Of a DNA stretch of 64,000 bases, positions 54,811-64,000 are shown piece by piece. The DNA is taken from positions 62,001-126,000 of the forward strand of contig JAGPNK010000035.1 in NCBI GenBank assembly GCA_020746835.1. Reading direction: 5' to 3'. Position numbers and translations under genes: made by a program. The DNA comes from Stachybotrys elegans (taxonomy: Eukaryota; Ascomycota; Sordariomycetes; Hypocreales; Stachybotryaceae). Within the stretch, counting starts at the first letter, position 1. Every line of letters starts with the position of its first letter. A model generated the notes under the pieces. The model had not been told where the DNA came from, made no database searches, and saw nothing but the letters and a program-made list of their open reading frames with translations.

Positions 54811-56188
54811 TGGTTCCAAACGCTTACTTCCTGATATAGACAGTAACAAGCTTATTGAAGAAAAAAAGGTATCGAGTAGGTACGGTAGACCGTTGAGAAT
54901 ATGATTTGCCTTTCATTGACCAGTCTTGGAGGGGAATGTGAGATGGATCGTGAACCATCTCCCTTCCATCCTCTGCTCCAAAGTTCGTGCCATGATGTGC
55001 AACCCTTTCTAGGTTGGTCCATTTGTAGCTTTGAGGCAACGCAAGTACTGCCAATGGTACCATCTTTATCGAAATGGGTGTCGCGGGTTTATTACAGTAG
55101 TTAATTTAAATAAAGATGTTGGTCCAAATCCTGGCTCAAGTATTCTTGGCTGTGCGCCAGTATCTGGCAGGTACCGCTGTAACAGCCAGAATAGGCCGCT
55201 GGACGGGCCGCCAAAAAGGCCCCCAGGTTGGCTGCCGCTAGTGTGGACCAGGTATGGGACAAACGCACCGCCCACTGTCTACTTGTCATAGCCGGAAGCA
55301 GCCTTTCTATAAAATCGATCACGGCGCCGCGTTTGGATACTGCAGATCGCAGTATTATCGAACATATGCTTCAAGAGGGCTTTGGAACTCGAGCCAGAGT
55401 TACTAGTGTTGGGTGCAGCCCTTGTGCAGTCCAGCGAATTCGTCGCGAGAGAGCACTTCACACGCAGTCAGAAGAACATATTTTGTGGAGGCTAGCAGTC
55501 TTTGCTAGTGTAACTCAATTTACCGCGAACTTGGGCGGGATTTGCCGCCAATTATGGGGGAGACTCCATGATTTGGCAGCTGCTATTGGTCCAATTCAAT
55601 GAGGAATATCTAGGACAGCTCTGCGTGCCGCAGACGCTCTATGCAGCCCTGCTCCTGCTGTACTGACTACTGTAATAGACCTCGGTCAAGTCGCAGTAGT
55701 GCTCACGTGATATACGGCCGTGGAAGGCCTTGGAAGATCATCGAAAACTAGCTAGGGCAGAAGCTACCAGCGTGTGGTTAGTGTATTTCTGACATTCTCT
55801 GGAACGTGATCACGTGAGAACCCCGGTTAATCTATCCAAGCGCCGCCTGGGTTGCATGATTGGTTACGGACATGAATGAGGCTCAACAAAACCATCACAT
55901 ACAGCAGGCGGCTGGCGCACGTTCAGCTTTCAACATAACCCCTCTTTGGCGCTGATGCCTGATTCTGCTTATGTAACGCAACCATGAGTCCTCTGGATGC
56001 GTCTCTGCTTTGTGCCGTCCCATTTTTTCTTCTTCTATCCTTCCCCGTCCCTCCTCTTTTCATTTGGTACGCTTCCCTCGACTTGCGTCTGCACCAGGGG
56101 ATCATGGGGTTAACCTAGACAAATCACGACTTTTACTAGCAGCTAGGCATTTCTTAATCCATCGGCTCCACACAAACCCCGCATAACC
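54811..56188. other. Intergenic; possible helix-turn-helix trace
   Basis: Around 55318-55465 (+) a frame reads APRLDTADRSIIEHMLQEGF, then SVGCSPCAVQRIRRE, which resembles the first helix-turn-helix of mariner transposases. It continues without any DDE-like block. I consider it a weak remnant. The rest is empty. Confidence 0.35.
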
Positions 56189-59100
56189 ATGGCGCTCCAC
56201 ACAAGCCAGCTTCTCCTTCTTAGTATTGTCTTCCTTATTAGCCTTGCTGCAACTAGCCGCCTATTTTGGCGACATTCCCGTCCAACCGCCTCCCGAAGGA
56301 AACATACAAACAATGAACGAACGTTCCGCGTCCGAGGCATCCCGGCGGACTGGGACACCAAGCGTCTTGCGTCATTTCTTACGGAAACTTTCGACTTGAT
56401 GCCGACCATTACTTCCCTTGCTCAGGAGATCCAAAACGGAATACAATCCGCCACAGTCTCTTTCCAAGTTACGTCAGACGTCCTGCGCATGCCCGAGTCT
56501 GGAAGGTCCATCCCATTACCAAGGTCATCAAACAAGGAGGCATCGCGGCGTGCGTACCTTCAGCTAGATGACGATTTCCATGGCATGACGACACTTTTCG
56601 CACCGCCCGAGGACGACCATCGAGTTGAGTAAGTGGACCAAGTCTCCAGCAAAGGGCAACCTAATAATCAATGCACAGTATCATTGCACTCTCAGGCCTC
56701 GGCGGCCATGCATTCGGATCATTTAAACAACGAGCTGGTGATTATATGTGGTTACGGGATGCGCTGCCAGACGATCTCACCAGAGATTCCACCGGCCGGC
56801 CGATGGCGCGCATAGTTACATTTGGATACGAGTCGGGCGTTGCAGGAAGCAAGAATATACAGAGCCTGGAAGACCTGGGCACTATGCTGCACAATAGCCT
56901 GCTTCCACTGATTTCTTCGCCCATCGTGCGGCTAGTCATCTTCATTGCCCATAGCCTTGGTGGGCTGATCGTCAAACAGGTAAGTGCAGCAACGTGCTTT
57001 GACCTAGCACTGGCGCTTTCTTGCCGCTGACACATTGCAGACCTTGATATCACTATCGAAGTCGAAGAACGAGGAGGACCAGAGGCTCCTCCAAGCAGTG
57101 TACGGCATTGTCTTCTTCGGCGTCCCTCACGACGGCATGGACATTACATCTCTCATTCCGATGGTGGGAGACGGGCCGAATCGATTTCTTGTAGAGTCTC
57201 TCAGCCGGATCAACTCGCAGATTCTTAGCATTCAGCAGCGGGAGTTCGAGTCGGCATTGGGAGGGCAGGGCGAGTCGGAAGTTGTCTGCTTTTATGAGAC
57301 AGAGGAATCGCCGACCGCGCAACAAGTTTGTACAAATGAGTCCCTAAGCTATATTTACGAGCTAATCGGTACAGGACAGCGCTGGACGTTGGGCGATGAA
57401 AGGCCCTCCTGCCATATTGGTCACAAAAGCGTCTGCAACACACGGGCGATCCCGGGAAAATGGTCCCGAGCATTTCTGTGCTGTGGCTCGGACACATTCG
57501 AATATGGTCAAGTTTAGCCCGCATGATCCCGAGTATGATAAAGTACGCGATAGACTACGTGGACTCGCCCATCGAGCTTTAAGCGGAGGACGCCGCATTC
57601 GAGGTTCAAATTCACATTGTAGGTAGAGAACATGGGTCTTTAGAACAGTGTTAATGACATCCAGTTATTGTCCCATATCCGGAGAATGGTGACTTCGTCG
57701 GACGCTCTACAATTATAGACGGTCTGAAACATGACCTAGGCTATAGCCAGCCTACTGGGAAAACCCAGGCTAGGGTCTCCTTATATGGCCTAGGGGGTAT
57801 TGGGTATGTATGGTGATGATGCCAGCACTGTCTATTCTAATAAATAGTAGGAAAACACAAATCGCTTTAGCGTATGTGTGCCGGCTGTACGAGGTGCGAA
57901 AGGACGTGTCGGTGTTCTGGGTGCATGCGAGCAATGCAGAGCGGTTCCGACAGTCTTATGGGACACTTGCCCAGGAATGCAAGATCCCCGGGTATGATGA
58001 TCCAAAGAATGATGTTTTATCTTTGGTGAAGAAGTGGCTGGAGAAAAAAGACTGTGGGCAGTGGGTCATGGTCCTTGATAATGCCGACGACATACAGCTC
58101 TTCTTTCCTCCGCCATCAGAGGCTACGCCAGACCCAGCTGGGCCAGACCCTCGCTGCAGCTTCTCAGATTACTTACCTGAATGTGCTCATGGGGCTCTTC
58201 TTGTCACGACCAGAAACAAGCAGCTAGGGGTCAAATTGAGCAAAGGCCAACGCATCATCGAAGTGGGGCGGTTGACTGAGCATGAGTCGGAGCGCCTGCT
58301 GCATGCCAAAAGCATCAATGCAGCAAGTACCGACTTGCTATCACTATCGGCTCGGTTGGAACATTTACCACTGGCGCTTGTCCAGGCCGCAGCTTTCATT
58401 CAAGAGAGGTCTATCACAGTGGCGAAATACCTTAGACTACTAGGCGATACCGATCAACATACGGTAGACCTATTGAGCAAGGAGTTTGAGACTGTCGGAC
58501 GAGATTCGAAGGCTCCTCGGGCCGTGGCACAAACATGGATTATCTCGTTTCGGCAGATTGAGCAGCAGCAAGCTTTGGCCAGCGATCTCCTGTCTTTCAT
58601 GAGCCTTCTTGATCGTCAAGACATACCGGCAAAATTTCTTTCGCATTATACTCAGCAGAAGGAAAGTGAAGCACCTCTAGGCGATATAGAGCTCACGGAA
58701 GCGTTGGGAGTTCTGAAAGCTTTCTCTTTCGTGACTGAAGATAACAACGGAAGTTACGACATGCATCGCCTTGTGCAACTGGTAACGCGCAAGTGGCTTA
58801 TTAATTGTGGTACGGTCAGTCGGTTTGGGAAGGAAGCACTTTTGGTGGTATCGCATCTTTATCCCTATGGCACATATGAGACTCGGACGACATGCGCCGC
58901 CTACCTATCACATGCAAAGTCAGTGCTGCGATTATGCGAGTTTAAGTCGGAAGAAGAAGCTAAGGCAAAAGCATCTCTTCTTCATTGCATGGCTGGTTAC
59001 TTCAGCTTTGAAGGGAAATGGAGCGATGCAGAAGAGCTGAACATAGAAGCAAAACGTCTAAGAACAGATTTGTTTGGCGAGAGCAATCCCTCCACGCTGG

Positions 59101-59384
59101 CGAGCATGGCCAATCTCGCATCAACATTTTGGAACCAGGGCCGATGGGAAGAGGCAGAGAAGCTTGGAGTGCAGGTGATGGAGACTCGCAAGGCAACGCT
59201 TGGGGTAGACCATCCCTCGACGCTGACGAGCATGAATAATCTAGCCTACACCTTACATGGCATGGGAAGAGTAGAGGAGGCTATCAACTTGATGCAAACT
59301 TGTATTCGTATCCGACAGGATAAATTGGGAGCGGATCATCCTGATACGCAATCATCGATCTCAACTCTGGAGAATTGGGCGTGA
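56189..59384 (+). CDS. NLR-type receptor: alpha/beta hydrolase, NB-ARC and TPR, 980 aa
   Basis: Six exons (56189-56628, 56679-56979, 57041-57325, 57375-57618, 57665-57803, 57851-59384) join with exact phase to 980 residues. An N-terminal hydrophobic span (LLLLSIVFLISLAATSRLFW) precedes FRVRGIPADWDTKRLASFL. Residues about 148-345 form a SesB-like alpha/beta hydrolase: IIALSGLGGHAFGSF, the nucleophile elbow FIAHSLGG and VFFGVPHDGMD. A linker NGPEHFCAVARTHSNMVKF follows. The P-loop GLGGIGKT (about 464-471) is split by the last intron; WVMVLDNADD is Walker B and VTTRNKQ the sensor of NB-ARC. Three kinesin-light-chain-type TPRs end the protein. Fungal NLRs of this kind act in non-self recognition and cell death and are frequent Starship cargo. 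It looks intact; three TPRs is a short array. Confidence 0.93.
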
Positions 59385-59767
59385 AAAGCAGCTGGGTGAG
59401 GTTGCCGTAGACTAGTTATGTTTCTATTTCTAACAACACGTACATAGCGGCAATTCAAGAAATTATCTGTTCTAGTCTAGCATTTCTTATGCCATGGCAA
59501 GCTTAGACTCCCCCGGCTATATCAAACGGCCTTTTGCTCTCCAGCCAGTCACTATGCTTTTGGTGTGGATTATCGTCCGAGTTGTCTTAACATTGATGGT
59601 AGCCTCGTGTACCGATAACGCTTGACTTTAAGTATAGCCCCATCTAAGAAGCTTATTGTATCAATTCTAGTTTGCCGGGATCGGGTCAGTTGAGAGGCCA
59701 TGTGAAGGATTTTAGAATCTGCTCTTGTCTGTCGAAGAGTCGTGAAGGGAGTGGGGAAGCCCAGGTT
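59385..59767. other. Intergenic, no supported gene
   Basis: 3' flank of the NLR gene; nothing recognised. Confidence 0.5.
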
Positions 59768-59933
59768 TACTGTTATGTGCAAAAGCAGCTTCCCGTTTTC
59801 ACTAACAATGAATGTGTGAATTGGGCCCATTTATCCACTTTTGGCTTCTTTCGGCCAATCATATGGTACGCTTGTGCTTCTCGAAAGAAACAAAGATAAT
59901 TCGCGGAGGAAGCTGCTTTTGCACATAACAGTA
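59768..59933. repeat. Perfect 26-bp inverted repeat with 114-bp loop
   Basis: 59768-59793 (tactgttatgtgcaaaagca then gcttcc) is repeated exactly in reverse complement at 59908-59933. The loop has no gene. It may be a small foldback (MITE-like) element or give a stable RNA hairpin. No clear target-site duplication: ccag lies near both ends but not at equal distance. Confidence 0.9.
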
Positions 59934-60361
59934 CCAGTAGCACATTTTCTGGGTTGCGACTCATTCTGGCACCGGTCCAAAAATGGCTCCTGGTTACGCT
60001 TCCATGGACATGGAAACTTCCGGGCCTTGTAATCGTACCACACATTGCGAGGGTGCCCAACATGTACATAGCTAAGAAACATTATAGAATGTAAATGCTG
60101 AAGCTGAAACTGGCTTTTATCGTGTCGAAGCTGGGGAAACTCCTTTTCACACGCTGCCTGCCAATAAGTCCGGGGGCTTTGGATAAACTACGCTTCCCGA
60201 TCTTAACCTTCAGCTCCCAGATCGAGCATACAATAAGAAGAATACAGTTGCAGGTTGTAGTTTGTATACTAAGGCTAGATACCTAGTACAGCAGTAGCCA
60301 ATATCGTAGTCCATCATCAACGAGATTGACTCAAACCTCCACCGGAAGCTTCCAATAGGTG

Positions 60362-60892
60362 TTAAGAGCGACCTTTTGTGGCACGCCGGATGCGAGCCAG
60401 CTCGAGATCACGTATAGCTGTATACTCTTCAGCATCCATCCCAACATAACCTCTAGGTATGCAGCTATCCAAGTGCTGAGTAAAGAAAGCGCTGTACCCT
60501 CCATCTAAGATGTACATTTCCGGAAAGCTAAGCTTTGGATATTGTCCACTGTTTTCATTGCGATCCTTTGCTCTAATGTGATATGCCATAGTCGGTGCCC
60601 TCAACTTTGAGTACTCGCAATGGAAGATCAACAATGTGCATCCAACAGCAGGGGCCGAAAATAAATGGCTGATAAGCAACTCTTCATGGCTAAAGTTGAC
60701 AGCACCGTCGATGTGTCCACCTTTGTATTCGTAGTCGAATCGGCAGTCAACGATAATAGATCGGTCGTAGTTGTCTCGGTAATTGCCTTGCATGACGTTC
60801 AACATTGTTTCCAGAGAAATTCGGGGGAAGACATCATCTTCGTTGCTGGTATGAGGTAACTTGTAGACATGGCACTCATCGAGTTCCGACAT
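60362..60892 (-). CDS. Free-standing Cdc25-type phosphatase (rhodanese) domain, 176 aa
   Basis: A 176-codon single exon made almost entirely of the Cdc25 catalytic domain: FPRISLETMLNVMQGNY, IIVDCRFDYEYKGGHIDGAV, then FHCEYSKLRAP with the active-site Cys92-x5-Arg98 intact, and YILDGGYSAFFTQH, GYVGMDAEEY. Cdc25 phosphatases remove inhibitory phosphates from Cdk1 at entry to mitosis. Full-length fungal Cdc25 proteins are about three times longer, with a regulatory N-terminus; none is present here and the ATG (MSELDECHVYKLPH) fits a native start. It may be an accessory paralogue, active without regulation, or a truncated copy under decay. No frameshift is seen. Confidence 0.88.
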   Translation of the reverse strand: MSELDECHVYKLPHTSNEDDVFPRISLETMLNVMQGNYRDNYDRSIIVDCRFDYEYKGGHIDGAVNFSHEELLISHLFSAPAVGCTLLIFHCEYSKLRAPTMAYHIRAKDRNENSGQYPKLSFPEMYILDGGYSAFFTQHLDSCIPRGYVGMDAEEYTAIRDLELARIRRATKGRS

Positions 60893-61303
60893 TCCGACGT
60901 TTGGAGGCTGCCTACGACAAGCTCGTGTGCATTCGTCCTAGAATTGAACAATGGCACTGTGGATTGAAAGTTGAAGATGAACTGATTGAGAAACCAGAAG
61001 AGTCATTTTACATACTTACTATGTACTGTTAAGTAAATACTTATGCATGTGCACTACTGCTGAAGTGGAACGCGCAAAAGCCGTTTTAATATACTCGGCC
61101 TGGTCGAGCCTAAAGAGCCAATTATGGCACCCGTCCTTCGTTCAAGGTTCCTAGGAGAAGGGATGGGTCTTAGGCAAGTCTAGTTTTGGACGACGGGATA
61201 TTCCCACGTCAACCTCGTGACAAATAAATACCACGACATCGATTACTACTTGAATGGTCTACATATACCCGGTCAAGCCTGAAAGATTCACTATACAGCA
61301 AAC
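60893..61303. other. Intergenic divergent promoter
   Basis: Lies between the Cdc25-like gene (-) and the PRA1-like gene (+). No gene is supported. Confidence 0.5.
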
Positions 61304-61756
61304 ATGTCAGAAAACACCTTTATCAGCGTTTTGAAAGTTTCATCGTATCTTCGGAAAAGCCTGGAATTGGTCATTGAACTTTTGGACATTAAAGAAATGT
61401 CAACTCCTGTAAACTTGATCAGTTGGAAACTACGTATGACACGCAATTTCTCTCATTTTTCGAAACATTATTTTGCTGTTTTTGTGATAGCTATTACATA
61501 CTCTCTCCTTAGTCACTGGAAACTACTCAGCAGCGCTATCTTTATGGCCGCTTGCGTACGAGTTGGAGGCAAGACCGACAATTTCCTTCGATTTTTCGGT
61601 TGCCAGGGGGGTTTGAGTACGCAACCTTACACACTATTGGCAACTGTTGCAGGTATTGCAATTTTTCAGACTTCTATCCTTGCCACTATGCTGTCAGTCG
61701 TTACTGGTAGTAGCTTAGCTATTATTTTACATTCTTCACTAGCAAAGTTGCCGTAG
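61304..61756 (+). CDS. PRA1/Yip3-like membrane protein, 150 aa
   Basis: The size and layout match prenylated Rab acceptor (PRA1) proteins: an amphipathic N-terminus ending DIKEMSTPVNLISWKLRMTR, a NFSHFSKHYFAVFVIAI start of a first hydrophobic hairpin (AITYSLLSHWKLLSSAIFMA), a short loop, a second hairpin (LLATVAGIAIFQTSILATML) and an IILHSSL end. Family members sit in ER and Golgi membranes and bind Rab GTPases. The usual RPxxxx and NLxYF signature residues are only partly kept, so this is a divergent member or another four-span protein. Single exon; normal PRA1 genes in fungi often have introns. Confidence 0.5.
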   Translation: MSENTFISVLKVSSYLRKSLELVIELLDIKEMSTPVNLISWKLRMTRNFSHFSKHYFAVFVIAITYSLLSHWKLLSSAIFMAACVRVGGKTDNFLRFFGCQGGLSTQPYTLLATVAGIAIFQTSILATMLSVVTGSSLAIILHSSLAKLP

Positions 61757-62255
61757 GTCTCTTTCTGGAGGGAGCCTTTTTCAGAAGGCTGCGATTGAAT
61801 CTGCTGGATTTAGTATGCTGCATGCAGATGATATGCAGTGAATTTTCAGACTGCTCCATATGTATATCCAATATACAGTACATAAAAATACATATACTAC
61901 AGCATACTGCATGTAAGTACACAAGTACACGCGTGCTTGGAATGTTGGATGTGGCAATGCATGTCCTGCAAAAGCCGGAGAGCTGATTCTGGCTCTTTGG
62001 CTCAAGGAGGTAATGAACTGCAAGTGATACTTGCAATAGATAGTGACCCACTAATTGCAGTACGTCGTGGTAGGCTCTGGGGTCTGGAGGTCATATCCAC
62101 GTTGTAAGCTTACGGGGCCCTTTCTGGCTCTTCAAGAAAAATGGAGCATACCGTGCACCAAGCATTCGTCGAGCAGTTATAAACGCATGTGCCTACCCGC
62201 TTTGGTATTTTGGGCGCCGTACCAACCTTTATCCATTTCTCTGTCTTTACCTAAA
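61757..62255. other. Intergenic, no supported gene
   Basis: Contains short self-complementary stretches (actgcatgtaagtac, catgcagatgatatgcag). Nothing else is recognised. Confidence 0.45.
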
Positions 62256-62618
62256 ATGAGCTTTGTTAACCCGGGGAGCTCGGCACCTGTATCTGACTCA
62301 GTCGTGCCCAGTTTGAGTCATACATACGACTACGCCGCCTTAGGCATGAACGTACCAGATGCTACCTTTACCGAATTCGACCCTCATGGAAATCCCCTCT
62401 TCTATTTCGAGTGGGAGGGGGAAGTAGTCGATGAAGTTTTACATAATGGCGTTAAGAAGTTCAAAGTATTCTGGGCACCAACTTTGGAGCCGAAGGAAAA
62501 CCTAAGTCGAGAGATGTTGAAAAATTGGGAGGAAAGAAAGTTAAAAGCAAAGGCTAGCGAAGAAAAAATCCTCAAGACCGCTACAAGTGAAGAAATTTCG
62601 ATGGGAAAACAAGTATAG
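62256..62618 (+). CDS. Small chromo-like domain protein, 120 aa
   Basis: From the ATG at 62256 the protein has a Ser/Pro-rich start, then FYFEWEGEVVDEVLHNGVKK, FKVFWAPTLEPKENLSREML and KNWEERK. This follows the chromodomain order: a beta strand with VxxILxHR-like residues, a YxVxW strand, then EPxENL and a C-terminal helix. The aromatic cage positions are only partly present. Chromo-like modules bind histone tails or serve in retroelement integrases; no integrase is attached here. The remaining 25 residues are Lys/Glu/Ala-rich helix. Confidence 0.5.
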   Translation: MSFVNPGSSAPVSDSVVPSLSHTYDYAALGMNVPDATFTEFDPHGNPLFYFEWEGEVVDEVLHNGVKKFKVFWAPTLEPKENLSREMLKNWEERKLKAKASEEKILKTATSEEISMGKQV

Positions 62619-62821
62619 GCTTCTACAACTACAAGTATTACAGACCTTGTCTTTTTCTTTTCTTGTTTTTGTGCAAGCTACTGAGATCAAATATCGCTTA
62701 TCATGATCTAAGTTATACATTTCTTTTCGTCCGAATTACACTGCCTTTTTCCCCCCAGAGAAGCTATAGTAGCTGCCGTAATCTGAATAGGCACTGGATA
62801 GCAACTTTCCTGCCCCTATAG

Positions 62822-63064
62822 TTAGCAAAGCCACTTGAAACAAAGGCCAATAGAGCATACGATATCCTCGGGTTGTAGCGGCCATGCTCGCTCGGTAGAT
62901 TTAAATTCATATATCTGCCCTTTACGACGCAGAAGAATATATACGTCGGCATGGTAGAACTTGTGAACACGGAATCCATTTTTTGCAAAGGTGCGCCATC
63001 TTTTTTTGAAGTTTTCGCTGCTTCTGTCCCTCTTCTTTTCAAGTCCATGTTGATTGGGCGGCAT
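62822..63064 (-). CDS. MADS-like mini-protein, 80 aa
   Basis: From the ATG at 63064 the product opens MPPNQHGLEKKRDRSSENFK, then KRWRTFAKNGFRVHKFYHAD, VYILLRRKGQIYEFKS and a WPLQPEDI block. The order (basic helix, KK...F.K.......DV.I.LRR.G....F.S) fits small stand-alone MADS/SRF-type proteins that occur in many filamentous fungi. It carries only the DNA-binding and dimerisation region and no activation domain. It could compete with or partner a full-length MADS factor. A longer frame from 63109 adds 15 hydrophobic residues and is less likely. Confidence 0.55.
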   Translation of the reverse strand: MPPNQHGLEKKRDRSSENFKKRWRTFAKNGFRVHKFYHADVYILLRRKGQIYEFKSTERAWPLQPEDIVCSIGLCFKWLC

Positions 63065-63625
63065 AATACAAAGCAAGGTGCTATGTAAAGAACCGATGTA
63101 AAATTGCAAGCCGTATGATTGCCCTTTCTATCGTTGTGCATAAAGACGTGGATAGGAGCTAAATATAGTCCAATTGTATAACAACCAGTAATGGCTTATT
63201 TCATGTTTCCCGACCCAATGCAACTGATGAAGATCACTGAATTGAAACATCCGCCTTTCCCAGAACGCAGTGGAGACTATCTGCCATTACACTGCCCTCG
63301 ACTACAAGAGCTAATAGTGGCTGTTACGGGTGGATCTGAGCGCTGAGTTCCGACCCAGTGATATTCAGGAGCCAGAATTGGATTTTATATCCAGAAGTGG
63401 GTTCAGTACTTGCATAATCTTACACGATCGCAGACACATTATGGATCTTTTAGCTTGTATAGAAAGCGCATTGGTACCGGTATTCGTGAAAAGCTGACGC
63501 AGATCACGGCTGCTATACAGCCGGTACTCGTATACTGTGGCTATATATATTATGTATACAATATGTAATAACGGTAACCTAAAATAATTTCATGCATCCT
63601 ACCATATCTCTACGCTGCACTCAAC
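63065..63625. other. Intergenic, no supported gene
   Basis: Divergent promoter between two very small genes; a TA-rich tract (63541-63570) is present. Confidence 0.5.
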
Positions 63626-63850
63626 ATGGGAAAAAGCCGTAGGCATACAGGATTTGTTGAACCGCTATGTCGATTTAGACCCAATACCACTCTTCCACAC
63701 CCTGATGCTAAAGTGGACGGATGCCTAACACCAGGTGAAATGACTTGGAGTCAGGAGTTGATATCGCATCGAATGTCCCTGCGATGGTCTAAATTGCAGT
63801 CATTAGACACAAAGCAACTCAAACTAGCCAAGGCTGAAGGATTGTATTAA
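63626..63850 (+). CDS. Small conserved-looking protein, 74 aa
   Basis: Single exon starting MGKSRRHTGFVEPLCRFRPN, then TLPHPDAKVDGCLTPGEMTW and an amphipathic C-terminal helix (MSLRWSKLQSLDTKQLKLAK). No low-complexity bias; composition and the ATG context (caacATGGG) suggest a real gene. It recalls small fungal proteins often annotated as hypothetical; function unknown. Confidence 0.5.
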   Translation: MGKSRRHTGFVEPLCRFRPNTTLPHPDAKVDGCLTPGEMTWSQELISHRMSLRWSKLQSLDTKQLKLAKAEGLY

Positions 63851-64000
63851 GCCATATATAAAGGGAGCTACAAGTAGCTCTGAGTATAATCTATACTACT
63901 AAATATAAATTTCAACTTGTCAACTTGTCATGGTAGCAATACTTCAACTGATCTATCTATACTCTAGACTTTATTATGAGTTCTGTTCCCCGACCTACTT

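Noticed and set aside
55228..55602. 124-codon frame with helix-turn-helix-like text
   Set aside because: Only about 45 residues resemble a mariner N-terminus and nothing follows; too weak to call an element.
1..64000. DUF3435 captain recombinase, tRNA and rRNA genes
   Set aside because: I looked for tyrosine-recombinase-like long frames and for GTTCGAA-type T-loops with a foldable arm; none was convincing.

Overview
The window is nuclear DNA of a filamentous ascomycete (Pezizomycotina). Most recognisable genes carry several 39-67 bp GT-AG introns with CTAAC/CTAAT-like branch points, and the families are fungal: DUF3723, Zn(II)2Cys6, fungal Myb-like, LaeA-like methyltransferase, NLR with TPRs, GH12, GH64 and mini-MADS. 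No rRNA, tRNA, CRISPR array or bacterial operon was seen. Genes are sparse and face both ways. Exon joins below were worked out by hand from splice signals, reading phase and recalled family patterns; no search was run.

Layout. 0-7 kb: the 3' end of an unrecognised gene, a Lys/Arg-rich tandem-repeat protein, and a large DUF3723 gene with a one-base frameshift. 7-10.7 kb: a small coiled-coil protein and degenerate dispersed repeats. 10.7-13.9 kb: a complete HtrA-type nuclear serine protease (Nma111 family) with one GC-AG intron. 14.6-21.5 kb: a short Zn2Cys6 protein, an unknown basic protein, a multi-pass membrane protein and a Myb-like DNA-binding protein. 22.7-32.5 kb: a LaeA-like methyltransferase, a Ulp1-like protein that seems to have lost its catalytic residues, a 27-bp minisatellite protein, a Gly/Ala-rich membrane-type protein and a five-part gene broken by an in-frame TAA. 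34-41.5 kb: a membrane protein, a RING protein and a secreted GH12 glucanase. 42.4-47.3 kb: a compact block of ferric reductase-like gene, kinase-like gene and a second, N-terminally truncated DUF3723 gene. 47.7-48.8 kb: a large inverted array of 18-bp minisatellite units punctuated by GAGCTAGCTC palindromes. 49-64 kb: F-box-like, membrane, GH64 glucanase, mariner remnant, a small acidic protein, a six-exon NLR (alpha/beta hydrolase, NB-ARC, TPR), a free-standing Cdc25-type phosphatase domain, a PRA1-like protein, a chromo-like protein and a MADS-like mini-protein.

Taken together. DUF3723, ferric reductase and NLR genes are the accessory families repeatedly reported as cargo of Starship giant transposons of ascomycetes. 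Finding two DUF3723 genes, one ferric reductase and one NLR with decaying transposon pieces, nonsense changes and dispersed repeats suggests the interior of a Starship-like or other accessory region, perhaps degenerate. No DUF3435 'captain' tyrosine recombinase and no element ends were seen, so this stays an inference.
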